Shown here: positions 26,059 through 36,078 of the stretch, one piece after another
Layout: the number at the start of each line of letters is the position of its first letter
Numbering within the stretch: the first letter of the stretch is position 1
Source of the DNA: an uncultured Caldilineaceae bacterium
GTDB lineage: Bacteria; Chloroflexota; Anaerolineae; Caldilineales; Caldilineaceae
NCBI GenBank assembly: GCA_951813625.1
Contig: CATOTS010000035.1
Location: 1 to 64,000, forward strand
DNA: 64,000 nt
Direction of reading: 5' to 3'
The notes under the pieces: generated by a model
What the model was told of the DNA's origin: nothing
Database searches by the model: none
Seen by the model: only the letters and a program-made list of their open reading frames with translations
Program-made: the position numbers and the translations under genes

Positions 26059-27420
26059 ATGACCGTCGCCCCTTCGATTTCAGAGCTGGACGTACGCGCC
26101 CTCTGGCACCCGCTGATGCAGCACAAACCGCTGGCCGACAACCCGCCGCCGCTGATCGTGCGCGGCGAAGGCTGCTACCTGGAGGACGCGCAAGGCAACC
26201 GTTACCTGGACGCGATGGCCGGCCTCTGGTGCGTCAACATCGGCTACGGCCGCCGCGAGCTGGCGGAGACCGCGGCCGCGCAGATGACCGAGCTGGCCTA
26301 TCTCGCCCCGACCATGACCCATGCGCCCGGCGCGCAGCTGGCTGCCAAAGTTCTGGACCTGCTGGGCTGGCGCGGGCGCGTCTACTTCTCCTCCAGCGGC
26401 TCCGAAGCCAACGAGGTCGCCTTCAAGATTGCCCGCCAGTATCACCTGCAGTCGGGCAAGGCAGGCGGCGCCAGCCGCTACAAGATCATCGCCCGCCACC
26501 GCGCCTACCACGGCAACACCCTGGGCGCGATGAGCGCCACCGGGCAGGCCGAACGCAAGATCGGCTACGGCCCGATGGCGCCCGGTTTCATCCACGTCCC
26601 GCCCCCCTATCCCTACCGCGCCCACCCCAAACTCAGCGCGGCAGAGCACGGCCTCGCCTGCGCCCAGGCGATCGAGGAGACGATCGTCTACGAAGGGCCG
26701 GAAACGGTCGCCGCGCTGCTGATGGAACCGATCATCTCCGGCGGCGGCGTGCTGGTCCCGCCAGATGAGTACCTGCCGCGCGTGCGCGAAATCTGCGACG
26801 AGTACGGCGTGCTGCTCATCTTCGACGAGGTCGTATCCGGCTTCGGTCGCACCGGCAGGCTGTTCGGCCACCAGCTGTGGGAGGTGCAGCCGGACATCAT
26901 CACGATGGCCAAGGGGCTTTCGAGCGGCTACATGCCGCTGGCCGCGACCGCCGTGCAGGAGTATATTTTCGATGCCTTCATGGGCGAGGCCGGCGACCTG
27001 AGCCACTTCCGCCATATCAACACCTTCGGCGGCCACCCGGTCAGCACCGCGGTCGGACTGCGCAACCTCGAGATCGTGGAGGATGAGGGGATCGTGGAGA
27101 ACGCGTGCGACGTGGGCGCTTACGCGTTGGAACAGCTGGAGGGCCTGACGTCGCACCCATGGGTGGGCGAGGCGCGCGGGCGCGGGCTGCTGCTTGGCGT
27201 AGAGCTGGTGGCCGACAAGGAGACGAAGGAGCCGCTCGACGACGCCGAGGTGCTCGCGGTCCTCGCACGCTGCAAACAGGCCGGCGTCATCCTCGGCCGC
27301 AACGGCAACACCGTCCCCGGCCTGTGCAACATCCTGATCATGGCGCCGCCGCTGGTGGCGACGAAGACGGAGATCGATCTGCTGATCGAGGCGCTGGTCT
27401 TCGCCCTCGGCGAACGCTAA
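26059..27420 (+). CDS. Class III (omega) aminotransferase, PLP-dependent
   Basis: 453 residues from the ATG at 26,059, chosen because the conserved start (LDVRALWHPLMQHKPLADNP) follows it; the frame is open 36 codons further upstream. Fold-type I PLP landmarks: SSSGSEANEVAFK (111-123, phosphate loop), FDEVVSGFGRTG (Asp256) and the Schiff-base Lys285 in ITMAKGLSSGYMPL. It most resembles aminotransferases acting on omega-amino acids or amines with pyruvate, such as taurine- or beta-alanine-pyruvate types. The donor cannot be read from sequence. It is convergent with the sulfatase gene 14 bp downstream. Confidence 0.9.
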   Translation: MTVAPSISELDVRALWHPLMQHKPLADNPPPLIVRGEGCYLEDAQGNRYLDAMAGLWCVNIGYGRRELAETAAAQMTELAYLAPTMTHAPGAQLAAKVLDLLGWRGRVYFSSSGSEANEVAFKIARQYHLQSGKAGGASRYKIIARHRAYHGNTLGAMSATGQAERKIGYGPMAPGFIHVPPPYPYRAHPKLSAAEHGLACAQAIEETIVYEGPETVAALLMEPIISGGGVLVPPDEYLPRVREICDEYGVLLIFDEVVSGFGRTGRLFGHQLWEVQPDIITMAKGLSSGYMPLAATAVQEYIFDAFMGEAGDLSHFRHINTFGGHPVSTAVGLRNLEIVEDEGIVENACDVGAYALEQLEGLTSHPWVGEARGRGLLLGVELVADKETKEPLDDAEVLAVLARCKQAGVILGRNGNTVPGLCNILIMAPPLVATKTEIDLLIEALVFALGER

Positions 27421-27433
27421 CCCTGGGTGATGG

Positions 27434-28774
27434 TTAGCCCTGGCGCATGTCCAGCCGCGCGCGATCGCGCCACAGGCTGACCGCGTCGCGGCCCGCGTCC
27501 GGATCGGTCTCGTCGGCGCTGTCGACGTAGGAGCCCTCCGGCGCCGGCACAGGCCCCCGCAGCAACGGATCGTCGGTCCGCTCCATCCACGCCGAGAGCC
27601 GGTTGCGCAGCTCCGCCAGCGGTCCGGCGTAGGCCGGATCATTGACCAGGTTGCAGGCTTCGTTGGGGTCGTAGACCAGGTCGTAGAGCGCCTCCTGGTG
27701 GACCGTGCGCGCGGCAAACCCGTTCTCCATCAGATACTGCTTGCTGGGCCCGTCGTCGATATTGGGCAGGGTGGTCGTCGGCCAGCGGTCGAAACGGCGG
27801 ATGTACTTCCAGCGCGGCGTGCGCACCGCCCGCTTGGGCTCGTACGCGGCGTGATAGGTCACCTCCGCGAAGATCTCCTCGTTGATCTCATCCGCCGTCC
27901 CCGCCACCAGGGGGAGGACCGAGCGCCCTTCCAACCATTCCGGCGGCTCGACGCCGAGCAGCTCGCACAACGTTGGGTAGATATCGATCTGCGAGATCAT
28001 GCCGTCCACAACCTTGCCGCCGTCGAAGCCGTGCGGCCCGCGCACGATCAACGCCACGCCCATGCCGTGATCGGTCAGCGTGCATTTCATGGCGGGGAAG
28101 GCCAGCCCGTGGTCGGTCGTGTAGATGAACAGCGTATCCTCGGCCAGGCCGGCCTGCTCGAGCGCTTCCAGAACCGCCCCGACCTGGTCGTCGAGAATCT
28201 TGGCCATGCGCTTGTAGGATGCCGTGTCGTAGCGCGTCTGCGGCGTATCGGGCAGCGGCGCCGGCGGCAGCGTGTAACGCTCGTCCTCCTCCTCGGTCGG
28301 CTCCGGGAATTCGCGGTGGGTCTCGAAATAGCCGACCGCGAGGAAAAAGGGCCGGTCGTGCGCCTGGTTGATGAACTCGACCGCGGCCGCGGTGGTGCCG
28401 TAACCGCTCTCGACCCCGCTGTGGTTGACCTCCGCGATCCACTCATAGCCGAGCGCGCGCGTGTCGAGGACCAGGTGCTGAAAGCCGCACAGGGCGGTGC
28501 GGTAGCCGTGGCCGCGCAGGAAGTTGGCCAGGTGCCGTTCCGGATGTTGCAGATAAAAGTCGCGGTTGGCCAGGCCCAGCTGCCCGCAGGAATGCGCGTT
28601 CTGGCCCGTCAGCAGACAGGCGCGGCTCGGCGAGCAGGTCGGCGCGGCGTTGAATGCCTTGCGAAAGAGGACGCCCTCCTCCGCCAGCCGCTGCAGATTG
28701 GACGCCGGGACGGCATGGCCGTAGGGCTGGAGATAGCGGCCCGTGTCGTGAGAATGCAGATAGATGATGTTCAT
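27434..28774 (-). CDS. Cys-type sulfatase
   Basis: 446 residues from the ATG at 28,774. The formylglycine motif is TCSPSRACLLTG (Cys47, with Ser-Pro-Ser-Arg after it). A metal Asp is at the N-terminus (HSHDTGR), IYTTDHGLAFPAMKCTLTDH supplies the DH and metal-binding pairs, and DLVYDPNEACNLVNDP is the usual C-terminal signature. No signal peptide precedes MNIIYLHSHD, so it is probably cytoplasmic. It would hydrolyse a sulfate ester of an imported sugar or choline-like compound. Activation needs a radical-SAM or FGE-type maturase, and the start of a radical-SAM maturase gene lies at the left edge of this window. Confidence 0.9.
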   Translation of the reverse strand: MNIIYLHSHDTGRYLQPYGHAVPASNLQRLAEEGVLFRKAFNAAPTCSPSRACLLTGQNAHSCGQLGLANRDFYLQHPERHLANFLRGHGYRTALCGFQHLVLDTRALGYEWIAEVNHSGVESGYGTTAAAVEFINQAHDRPFFLAVGYFETHREFPEPTEEEDERYTLPPAPLPDTPQTRYDTASYKRMAKILDDQVGAVLEALEQAGLAEDTLFIYTTDHGLAFPAMKCTLTDHGMGVALIVRGPHGFDGGKVVDGMISQIDIYPTLCELLGVEPPEWLEGRSVLPLVAGTADEINEEIFAEVTYHAAYEPKRAVRTPRWKYIRRFDRWPTTTLPNIDDGPSKQYLMENGFAARTVHQEALYDLVYDPNEACNLVNDPAYAGPLAELRNRLSAWMERTDDPLLRGPVPAPEGSYVDSADETDPDAGRDAVSLWRDRARLDMRQG

Positions 28775-28882
28775 GGGAAAGACCTCTGTATTGCCAGTTT
28801 CCTGTAGCCAAAGCGCTTCCGCTCTCCCTCTGCCACCGCCCACCTACCCAGCGGCAGCCCAGCCGTAGTCTACCACGATTCG

Positions 28883-30221
28883 TTATCCGCTGCCGTTCCC
28901 CGTCTCCCTTCCCCAGACCGTCAGCAGAACAAGCGCCCCAAGCGTACAGACAGCCGCCGCCGGCCCCAGCCCCCATACGCCGAAGCGGGTATACATCCAC
29001 GGCCCCGTAAAACCTGTCAGGGTTAAGCCCAGCAAATTGATCGCCACCGCCAGCGATATCACCTTGCCCCGCCGGTCCGGTACCTGTTCGCTGATCAAAG
29101 CGATGGCGCTTACCAACCCGTACTCGAATGCAAATCGCAGCAGCAGCAATGCGGCGATGACCGGCAGCAGACCCACATCGACAAACGGCAGCGAGATGTA
29201 GACCAGCATCGAACCAAGAATGCCCGCCTGAAACGATCGCTTCTTGCCGATCCGGTCCGTGATCAACGAGACGAGAACCGCCCCGAGCAGATCCGCCGCA
29301 CCCAGGCCCAGGGCCGCCAGCCCCAGGTCAGTTGCAGTCAGGCCGTACTCGGTCTGCAGCCAGACGCCGTGAGCGATCATGACGTGGCCCTGGCTGAAAA
29401 GGAAGAGGCAGTTCGCCCCAATGGCAGCGTATGCCGAGCGCCGGTTGGGGCCGAGCTCGAAAAGGTCAACAACGCGCCGAGCGATGCGAAGAGCGAGCCT
29501 TGAAGACTGCACGGCCACAGTGGGCGCAACCGGCTTCTCCAAGCCCTCCACTGGGCCGCCATCTTCACCTGCAACCGCTGCCGGCGCCGGCCCGGCCTCT
29601 TCGCTCGCCCCTGCCAGCGGCGTGTCTGCGCCTCTCGGCGCTTTGGGCAGAAAGCCGAGAAGTGCCCACGCGGCCAGCATTCCCCCGCCCAGTACGAAGA
29701 AGGGGAGCTGCCAGACGTAATGGTCGAACAGGAGGCCCATCAGCGAAAGACCGAAGATCCCCGCCAAGGCCCACGAGTACTCCAATATACCGATGCCGCG
29801 CGCGCTGCGCAAACGGCAGCTGCGCGCTGATATACGCCTGAACGATCGGCATAAATCCGGTCAGCCCCACGCCCGACAGGACCATCCCGGCCGCGACCGA
29901 CCAGAACCCGGCTCCGCTGCCCAGCAGAAAACTGCCGGCCGCGGCCAGAACAAGGGCCAGCCGCATGACCCGGAGGTAACCGTAACGGTCGGCCGCGCTG
30001 CCGAATAACGGCGCGCTCAAGCCCACCACGCTGCGCAGGCTGAGCAGGCGGCCCAGGACGACAACATCCAGGCCCATCCCCAACGCTATTATCTGCAGAA
30101 AGGAGTAGAAGAGCTGGATCGATGTATCGACGACGATCCGTGTCGCGACACAGGCCGCCAGGATATAGCGAAAGCGGGCGAAAGCCCGCGGCGCCTCCGC
30201 CCGCATCTGGCGGCTACTCAT
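28883..30221 (-). CDS. MFS transporter, frameshifted near 29,805
   Basis: The N-terminal part (from the ATG at 30,221, helices 1-5, ending QAYISAQLPFAQRAR) and the C-terminal part (from ARGIGILEYSWALAGIFG, the rest of the carrier) are in different frames. Comparison with the adjacent paralogue at 30,350 shows the missing bases: the (CG)n run at about 29,800-29,806 is 2 bp short. Restored, the protein would be about 445 residues with twelve helices and MFS signatures ADRYGYLRVMR and TDRIGKKRSFQ. The frameshift may be real decay in a dinucleotide run or a sequencing error. It has about 130 bp to its paralogue upstream. Confidence 0.8.
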
Positions 30222-30349
30222 GGATACGGCGCGTGATCGCGCCAGAAGGTGGTATGAAACCAGCTGCCATCAAGCCGCCCGCCGCGCCCTGGTCAGGTCG
30301 ATAGAGTATCGCCACAGATCTTCCCTACATCAGAACGCAACCAGCTTCC

Positions 30350-31648
30350 TCACGCCGACTCGCGCCCCCAGACCGTCAACAGGAGGACCGCCGCCAGCGT
30401 ACCGACGGCCGCCACCGGCCCCAGCCCCCACACACCGAAGCGGGTATACATCCACGGACCGGTAAACCCGCTCACAGTCGAGCCCACCAGATTGAGCCCC
30501 ACCGACAGGGAAATCATCTTGGCCCGCCGGTCGGGCGCCTGCTCGCTGATCAGGGCGATCGCGCTGACGATCCCGTACTCGAACGCAAAGCGCAGCAGCA
30601 CCAGCGCAGCGATGACAGGAATCAGGCCGACATTGACAAAAGGTAGGGCGCTGTAAACCAGCAGCGAACCGAGCATGCCGGCCTGGACAGCGCGCTTCTT
30701 GCCGATCCGGTCGGTAATCAGCGAGACGAGCACACTGCCGCACAGGTCCGCCGCGCCCTGCGCCAGCGCCACCATGCCCAGACGTTCCGGGGCGAGACCG
30801 TACTCGGTCTGCAGCCACGCGCCGTGCGCAATGAGGATGTGGACCTGGCTGAAATAGAAGAGACCATTGGCGCAGATGACGGCGACGGCGGCGCGCCAGT
30901 TGGCTCCGAGATCAAAGAGGCCGGCGACTCTGTCCAGATTCAGAGGGGGAAGGAAGGAGAGAAGAGGGGTGAGAGAACGGCTCCTCAGTCTCTTTGGCGC
31001 GACCTCCCGGGCGCGGGCGGCGGCAACCTCCTTGCGGGCGGCTTCTCCCCTGGCTTCCGGCAGCAATCTGAGCAGAACCCAGCCTGCGAGCATGGCCGCG
31101 GCCAGAACGAAGAAGGGCAGTTGCCAGTTGAAACGCCCGAAGAGAAACCCCATCAGCGACAGACCGACAATGCCGGCCAGCGCCCAGGAATACTCCAGCA
31201 CGCCGATGCCGCGCGCCCTTTGTGCAAATGGCAAGCGCGCGCTGATGTAGGCCTGGCAGGTGGGTAGGAAGCCGGTCAGGCCCATGCCGGAAACGACCAT
31301 TCCGGCGATGACAGACCAGATGCCCCCGCCGCTGCCCAGCAGAAACATGCCCGCTGAGGCCAGCAGCAGCGACAGACGCATAAGACGGCGGTAGCCGTAG
31401 CGGTCGGCCGCCGCGCCGAACAGCGGCGCGCTCAACCCGGCCAGGCTGCGCAGGCTGACGAGACGGCCAAGAAGGACGATATCAATGGCCATTCCGAGGG
31501 CTATGGTCTGCAGGAAGGGGAAGAAGAGCTGGGTCGTTGTATCGACGGCCAGCCGGGTGGCGATACAGGCGGCCAGGATATGGCGGAAGCGGGAGATGCC
31601 CCAGCGGCGGCCAGCGCGGTCGCCCGCGCCCGGCTGCTCGTTACTCAC
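30350..31648 (-). CDS. MFS transporter
   Basis: 432 residues, twelve predicted helices with a charged central loop (about residues 195-230, RKEVAAARAREVAPKRLRSR). MFS signatures are ADRYGYRRLMRLSLLL and TDRIGKKRAVQAG. It is clearly a paralogue of the gene next to it (identical blocks such as FGVWGLGP and VSLITDRIGKK), so the pair arose by tandem duplication. Its start overlaps the end of the LolA-like gene by 8 bp. The substrate is unknown; this group is often annotated as multidrug or sugar efflux. Confidence 0.85.
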   Translation of the reverse strand: MSNEQPGAGDRAGRRWGISRFRHILAACIATRLAVDTTTQLFFPFLQTIALGMAIDIVLLGRLVSLRSLAGLSAPLFGAAADRYGYRRLMRLSLLLASAGMFLLGSGGGIWSVIAGMVVSGMGLTGFLPTCQAYISARLPFAQRARGIGVLEYSWALAGIVGLSLMGFLFGRFNWQLPFFVLAAAMLAGWVLLRLLPEARGEAARKEVAAARAREVAPKRLRSRSLTPLLSFLPPLNLDRVAGLFDLGANWRAAVAVICANGLFYFSQVHILIAHGAWLQTEYGLAPERLGMVALAQGAADLCGSVLVSLITDRIGKKRAVQAGMLGSLLVYSALPFVNVGLIPVIAALVLLRFAFEYGIVSAIALISEQAPDRRAKMISLSVGLNLVGSTVSGFTGPWMYTRFGVWGLGPVAAVGTLAAVLLLTVWGRESA

Positions 31649-32342
31649 CGGTCCGGCGCACGGTTGCGCCCGGCGGCGGGAAAAAGACGAATGTCACCGG
31701 ATCGATCACCTCGTTGAAACGGATGAACTCAAAGCGCATGCGGAAGCCGCTGTCGCCCTCGACGGCGAGCGGGTAGTAGACGCTCCTGTCCAGCCAGACG
31801 GTCACCTCTTCGCCGACCTCGGCGAGCGGGTTTTGCGCCGGCGGCAGCAGCAGGTGCACGCGCAGCGCATTGCGCCCGGCGACCTCCTCCTCGCCGATGA
31901 CCTGAATGTCGGCGGCGCGCAGGGCGGCCAGCACATCATCCGGCAGCGTCTCCAGCAGAGAGGTGCCGAAGCCGGACCCGTCGGCGGGCGGCCCCTTGCT
32001 CCGGTCGGTGACGGTGGCTATGTTCAGCAGTGGGTCGTAGGTCCAGGCCTCTTCGTCGTTAAACACCAAAATGAAGACGGCTTTGCGGTCCAGCCCTTTC
32101 AGCTCCGTCTCGGCGCGCAGATGGCGGGGGCGCTGCACCCACAGCTCGTACTCGAACGCCTGGTCGTCTTTGCCCAACAGGAGCCGGCCTTTGACCGTCT
32201 GCAGTTCTTCCAGCCGCGCCGCGGCCTCATCGGGCAGACGGTCGGCGTTTGGGGGACGTGTGGTGAAGAAGAGGACGGCCAGCACGACACCGGCCAGCAC
32301 TGCCAGCCCGGCGACAATTCCCGCGATCCATTTGCGATCCAT
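31641..32342 (-). CDS. LolA/RseB-fold outer lipoprotein carrier-like protein
   Basis: 233 residues with a membrane anchor (WIAGIVAGLAVLAGVVLAVL, residues 5-24). A single beta-rich domain follows: LQTVKGRLLLGKDDQAFEYE, AWTYDPLLNIATV, LRVHLLLPPAQ and VTVWLDRSVYYPLAVEGDSG. Alternating strands of this kind are typical of LolA/RseB/DUF4367-like domains. In Gram-positive-type and Chloroflexota cells such proteins are anchored outside the membrane and bind lipid or sense envelope state. It is translationally coupled to the MFS gene by an 8-bp overlap, so the carrier may handle a lipidic or hydrophobic compound. Confidence 0.65.
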   Translation of the reverse strand: MDRKWIAGIVAGLAVLAGVVLAVLFFTTRPPNADRLPDEAAARLEELQTVKGRLLLGKDDQAFEYELWVQRPRHLRAETELKGLDRKAVFILVFNDEEAWTYDPLLNIATVTDRSKGPPADGSGFGTSLLETLPDDVLAALRAADIQVIGEEEVAGRNALRVHLLLPPAQNPLAEVGEEVTVWLDRSVYYPLAVEGDSGFRMRFEFIRFNEVIDPVTFVFFPPPGATVRRTGE

Positions 32343-32513
32343 CGGAAGGTTTTCGGTGGAGGGTTTCTGGTTTTCAGTGGTCGCCGAAACTGGATTGCCT
32401 ATGTCAATTTCGAATGTAGGTACGGATATACACTATTCATTGGAACATGAGGAAAGTGCGCGTTCCATTCGCGAGGCCCGACCAAATGCACTTAGTACTC
32501 AGTTGTAGTTGCT

Positions 32514-34403
32514 TTAGCTTGGGACGTCACCATCGCTCATTACCCTAATGCGTGACCTAATTCCCTCTCTAACCAACTCATAGATGTCTATCTTTTCCTG
32601 GTCTGCAACTTCCAGAGTAACTGCCAAGCCATAAGGAATCGCGTCATCAAGATTACCGGCGTCAGCAACACATTCCACAAAGAGTTCTAACCCATCTCCT
32701 CCTAACTTACTCTTTGTCATTTCAAAAATCTCATGCTGCACCGTCCCCTTGCGCACTTGTTGCCAGTCACTGTCCTGTCTGACCTGTCCTTCTTTCCTCT
32801 TCAGGGACGACCCTGTAAAAGAAAGCCTTGCACGACGCATCCCAATATGGAATGGATTGATTGGAGTAAACCACGCCAGAGTAACAGTTAGCCGCAGGTA
32901 GCCATGAATATCAGTACCCACAGGTAATGGAAAGACAAATCGGTGCCTTTGCTTGTCTTCTAGACTCCCGAAACCGATAGCTGTTGCTCTTGTTCGAGTG
33001 CATTCTAGTACTCTCTCAACCTGAACATTTCCAAATCCAAGATACCTAGAGAGGTACCGGGGAAATCTCGCTTGATTTGTCGGTCTTCTCAAATGTTCAT
33101 AGGCCGCACGTTTCTGGTTTTGTGAAGCACTATGAACTAACAGTGTTTTTATCAACACGGCATCGAAATCGGATGACAGTCTGTCCGGATGCTCACTTCG
33201 AAGCTCTTCCAGCATTTCAAATACATGACCTGCGCAATGGGTTGTAATGGCTGCTGCGTGGCTTGTACCCGCTTTGTAAGAGGTGTTTGTTAGTATCTCA
33301 GATCTGGAACCCGGAGAAGCAGCTAGTACACCAGGAGGCGCGTCAGAGATTATAGGCGTAAGCAGATTGTCATCGTTAGGGTCTCTATCGTAAATTAGCC
33401 TACCGCCCTGAACATAAATGTCAGGCTTTATTGAGCCTCGAAAGCCCGGCCCGATCCGACTGTACGGTGAAGGCAAATCCATGTCACTGACAGGGTCAAA
33501 GCCGAGAATAGACGATTTCAATGCACCTGATGAATCTCCTTGCAGGGCGCCCACTGTAAGTGCATTCATCGATTCAGCAGGAGACAACAATCGATGATTT
33601 CGTTGATTCCCGTCTATTCCACGAAGGACTTCTTCTTGATTATTCAATAAGGAAGGCTGCTTGCGCGAATCTTCTGCATTAGCCGGCCGAAGCTCTTTCT
33701 CGTAGTTTCCAGCGCTGACTATGAACAACACGTTGTATTTGAATGAAAGCCAATCTAGGAGCCTTGCCCAAGGTGACATCTCATGCAAATAATGCTGTTC
33801 GGTATTCCCTAAGGAGATGTTTATCACTCGAACGTTGAGGGCAGACGAAGATTCACCCTCAAAAATTTCTCTGACCGCCCTTTCTGTAACATCCTCCTGG
33901 AAAAACTCGGAAGGTATCACTTCCTTATGAGAATTAAGATGCGGGTGCGGTTTCAATATGGGACGGACATAGATTTGACGTGTCAGAGACTCGATCTCGG
34001 CCTGACTTCGACTAAGATCTCCATGGCAAATCAATGATGCCATTGCGGTGCCATGTCTTTGCCACGAAGGCTCATATGCCTCTAAATATTGATCTGGATC
34101 ATCAAACTTGATGCGGTCGTCAAGTGACTCATGCCTCAAAATGGGAAAACCATCCAGAAGCGCCAAAACAGGAGGCTTGTTGGCGTCAATGGGTTTCATG
34201 TCTATGCTCAGCAGGTGCTCCTCGATTTCTCCTTCGGTGTCAATATTCTGTCCTACGGGTCTAAAATACTTTACAGAGTCGCTATAGAAGACAGGAGACA
34301 GTGAACTTACAGGTTCGTCTAACTCCCAGTCATGGCCTATTATTCCGTCTATGCTATTGACAGGTAGTTTAGCTTTCAGTACATGAAAAGCGATGTCTTC
34401 CAT
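32514..34403 (-). pseudogene. ietS: IetS-like subtilase, catalytic C-terminal part (cut off by IS982)
   Basis: 629 residues of an S8 (subtilisin-family) peptidase with the full triad: Asp84 (LALLDGFPI), His117 (WQRHGTAMASLICHG) and Ser381 (KAGTSHAAAITTH), plus the oxyanion Asn233 (FIVSAGNYEKE). There is no signal peptide, so it acts inside the cell. The open frame extends upstream of the ATG at 34,403 for 21 more codons (to 34,466, QEVVEKIERAGGNVGQSIC) up to the target duplication of IS982. Beyond the IS the same frame resumes as the end of the 35,443-36,078 part. The intact gene would encode about 856 residues and overlap the AAA+ ATPase gene, the arrangement of the IetAS ATPase/subtilase pair first described as a plasmid-stability module and later reported among anti-phage systems. 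The ATG here may allow separate expression of the protease domain. Confidence 0.82.
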
Positions 34404-34472
34404 ACAAATGGATTGACCGACGTTACCGCCTGCTCTTTCGATCTTTTCTACAACTTCCTGGTACCTATATCT

Positions 34473-35460
34473 AACCCGAGTTCGGAGTTAGATAAGGGCA
34501 GGCAAGAGAGCCAAGTCTTTGTCAGAGAGATGGAGAGATGGCTTCTTGGGTTGCCAAGAGTAGGCAATCAGCCCGGCGATAAGATTGACGATAAAGTTGG
34601 TTGGGCTCCGGTGACGGGTATGTTCAATTTGTGAGATATTCTTGAGCTGGTCAACGATGGTCTCAATGACGAAGCGCTTACGCGTGAGCAGCTTGTCTTC
34701 GAGAACAACAAGTCGATTCTGCATGTTTTTGCGGATGGGCGTGATCAATTGCAGTCCGCGTGCGAAGAGTTGCTCAAAGAGAGCTTGGGAGAGATAGCCG
34801 CGGTCGCCGACCAACTTACCCCATAGGTTTTTGGTCATCTGTGGGACCGGTTTGCGGTCATCTGTGTTGCCAGGTGTGAGTTGAACCGCCAGCAATTCAC
34901 CCTGGTCATTGACAATCAGATGGAGCTTGAAGCCATAGAACCATCCCATACTGCTCTTGCCCCGCATGGCCACCTCGGCAAAGACTCGGTGGCGGGCGAT
35001 GCGCCGGTTGTGGCAGACGGACAACGGGGTCGAATCGATGAATGCCACCCCTGTCGCCCGGCCAAAGCGCCCACGCAGATAGAGACACATGGCTGGCAGG
35101 GCTGATGGCATTAACTCCACAAAGCGCGTGTAACTGACCAGTGTAGGGAATTCACTGCGCATATGCTCACATACGTGCTGCATATAGTAGGCCTTGAAAT
35201 CGCGATAATGCGACTGGTGAAAGTGAATCAGAATCGTCATTACTTCACTCAAGCTCAGCCGCGGGGCCGGCCCTCGTTTGCGAGTCACGCCCAACAGTTT
35301 GGCATTTTCTTGTGTAGCCAACCACTGACAGAAATCATCGACATGACAGTACAGTTTGAGTATACTCATCACTGAGCACCTTTCCTTGCTGGAGAATTTC
35401 GGTTGCAGAACTTCAATTCTACCAGCTTGTGAAGGTGCTCACTTACTCCGAATTCAGGTT
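34473..35460 (-). mobile_element. IS982-family insertion sequence, complete, with 6-bp target duplication
   Basis: 988 bp. The ends are AACCCGAGTTCGGAGTTAG on the left and, read inward from the right, AACCTGAATTCGGAGTAAG. Both flanks are ATATCT (34,467-34,472 and 35,461-35,466). It holds one transposase gene nearly spanning the element. Excising it together with one ATATCT restores the subtilase reading frame. Partial copies lie at 15.1, 50.3-50.65 and 52.2-52.4 kb. Confidence 0.92.
34488..35372 (-). CDS. IS982-family transposase
   Basis: 294 residues, full family length. A DUF4096-like N-terminal helical part (VDDFCQWLATQENAKLLG) is followed by the DDE domain: first Asp in VAFIDSTPLSVC, second in LVGDRGYLSQALF, Glu in FVIETIVDQLKNI, and the typical end NFIVNLIAGLIAYSWQPKKP. 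No frameshift is visible, so this copy may be active, in contrast to the scraps elsewhere in the window. Confidence 0.93.
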   Translation of the reverse strand: MMSILKLYCHVDDFCQWLATQENAKLLGVTRKRGPAPRLSLSEVMTILIHFHQSHYRDFKAYYMQHVCEHMRSEFPTLVSYTRFVELMPSALPAMCLYLRGRFGRATGVAFIDSTPLSVCHNRRIARHRVFAEVAMRGKSSMGWFYGFKLHLIVNDQGELLAVQLTPGNTDDRKPVPQMTKNLWGKLVGDRGYLSQALFEQLFARGLQLITPIRKNMQNRLVVLEDKLLTRKRFVIETIVDQLKNISQIEHTRHRSPTNFIVNLIAGLIAYSWQPKKPSLHLSDKDLALLPALI

Positions 35461-36078
35461 ATATCTACGTTTGTCTTCGCTTCTCCAATAGTGTAATTCA
35501 ATCTCAAACTCGATCTCAGACCTGGTACCTTTTTTGGCTTGATATTCCTCTTTCCACCTGCTCAATATACCTGTGTCTCTCAGTCGGTCTCTCACGTCCC
35601 AACGCCGTAACGCAAGAAGATGGGAAAAGACCCTTTTGAATCTTCCCAAACCATAAGGAAACTGCTCGTTTGCCTTATACTGATTCCAAAGTCCGAGCAA
35701 TCTATCCGTAGCTTGTCTGTTGCTGGAAAGAATATAAAAGCGTCCTCCCTTGACCTTCTTGCCCGTTTCCTCGTCATAGAGATTGTACAGTTCAATATCA
35801 TCTACATCTACTTCAGCCAGCCATTCGAGCCCTTCAACCTGTCTCACAGCATTCTGTAGTCCATCTATTCGACTAGATGTTTCCATAACGAGCACGCGCT
35901 CCACGTCCCCCGGTTCATCGGACACGAAAGTCGACTGAACCCGAGCAAACTGCTCTTCAATCCTCTTTGCTTGTCCTCTCTTGTCTGTCGGAAGAGGTAT
36001 TTGGGGCGTGAATCCGGAACCACTCGATCTATCTACTGAGTCCGGATGGGGAAACATGAGTAGTGGTCGTTCAGGCAT
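35443..36078 (-). pseudogene. ietS: IetS-like subtilase, N-terminal part (cut off by IS982)
   Basis: 211 codons. The last five (NLNSE and stop) belong to the IS982 end. The native part runs from MPERPLLMFPHPDSVDRSSG to RSEDKRRY and then, without the IS, straight on into RYQEVVEKIERAGG of the C-terminal part. It is a helical-plus-strand domain without catalytic residues (RVQSTFVSDEPGDVERVLVM, LLGLWNQYKANEQFPYGLGR), as found in front of the peptidase domain of IetS-type proteins. It starts 8 bp before the end of the ATPase gene, so its translation is coupled to it. Confidence 0.82.

Noticed and set aside
26080..27717. A 545-codon minus-strand open frame
   Set aside because: Antisense to the aminotransferase and crossing into the sulfatase end; no recognisable protein.
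34488..35372. IS982 transposase as part of the ATPase/protease system
   Set aside because: Terminal repeats and a target duplication show it is a separate insertion.
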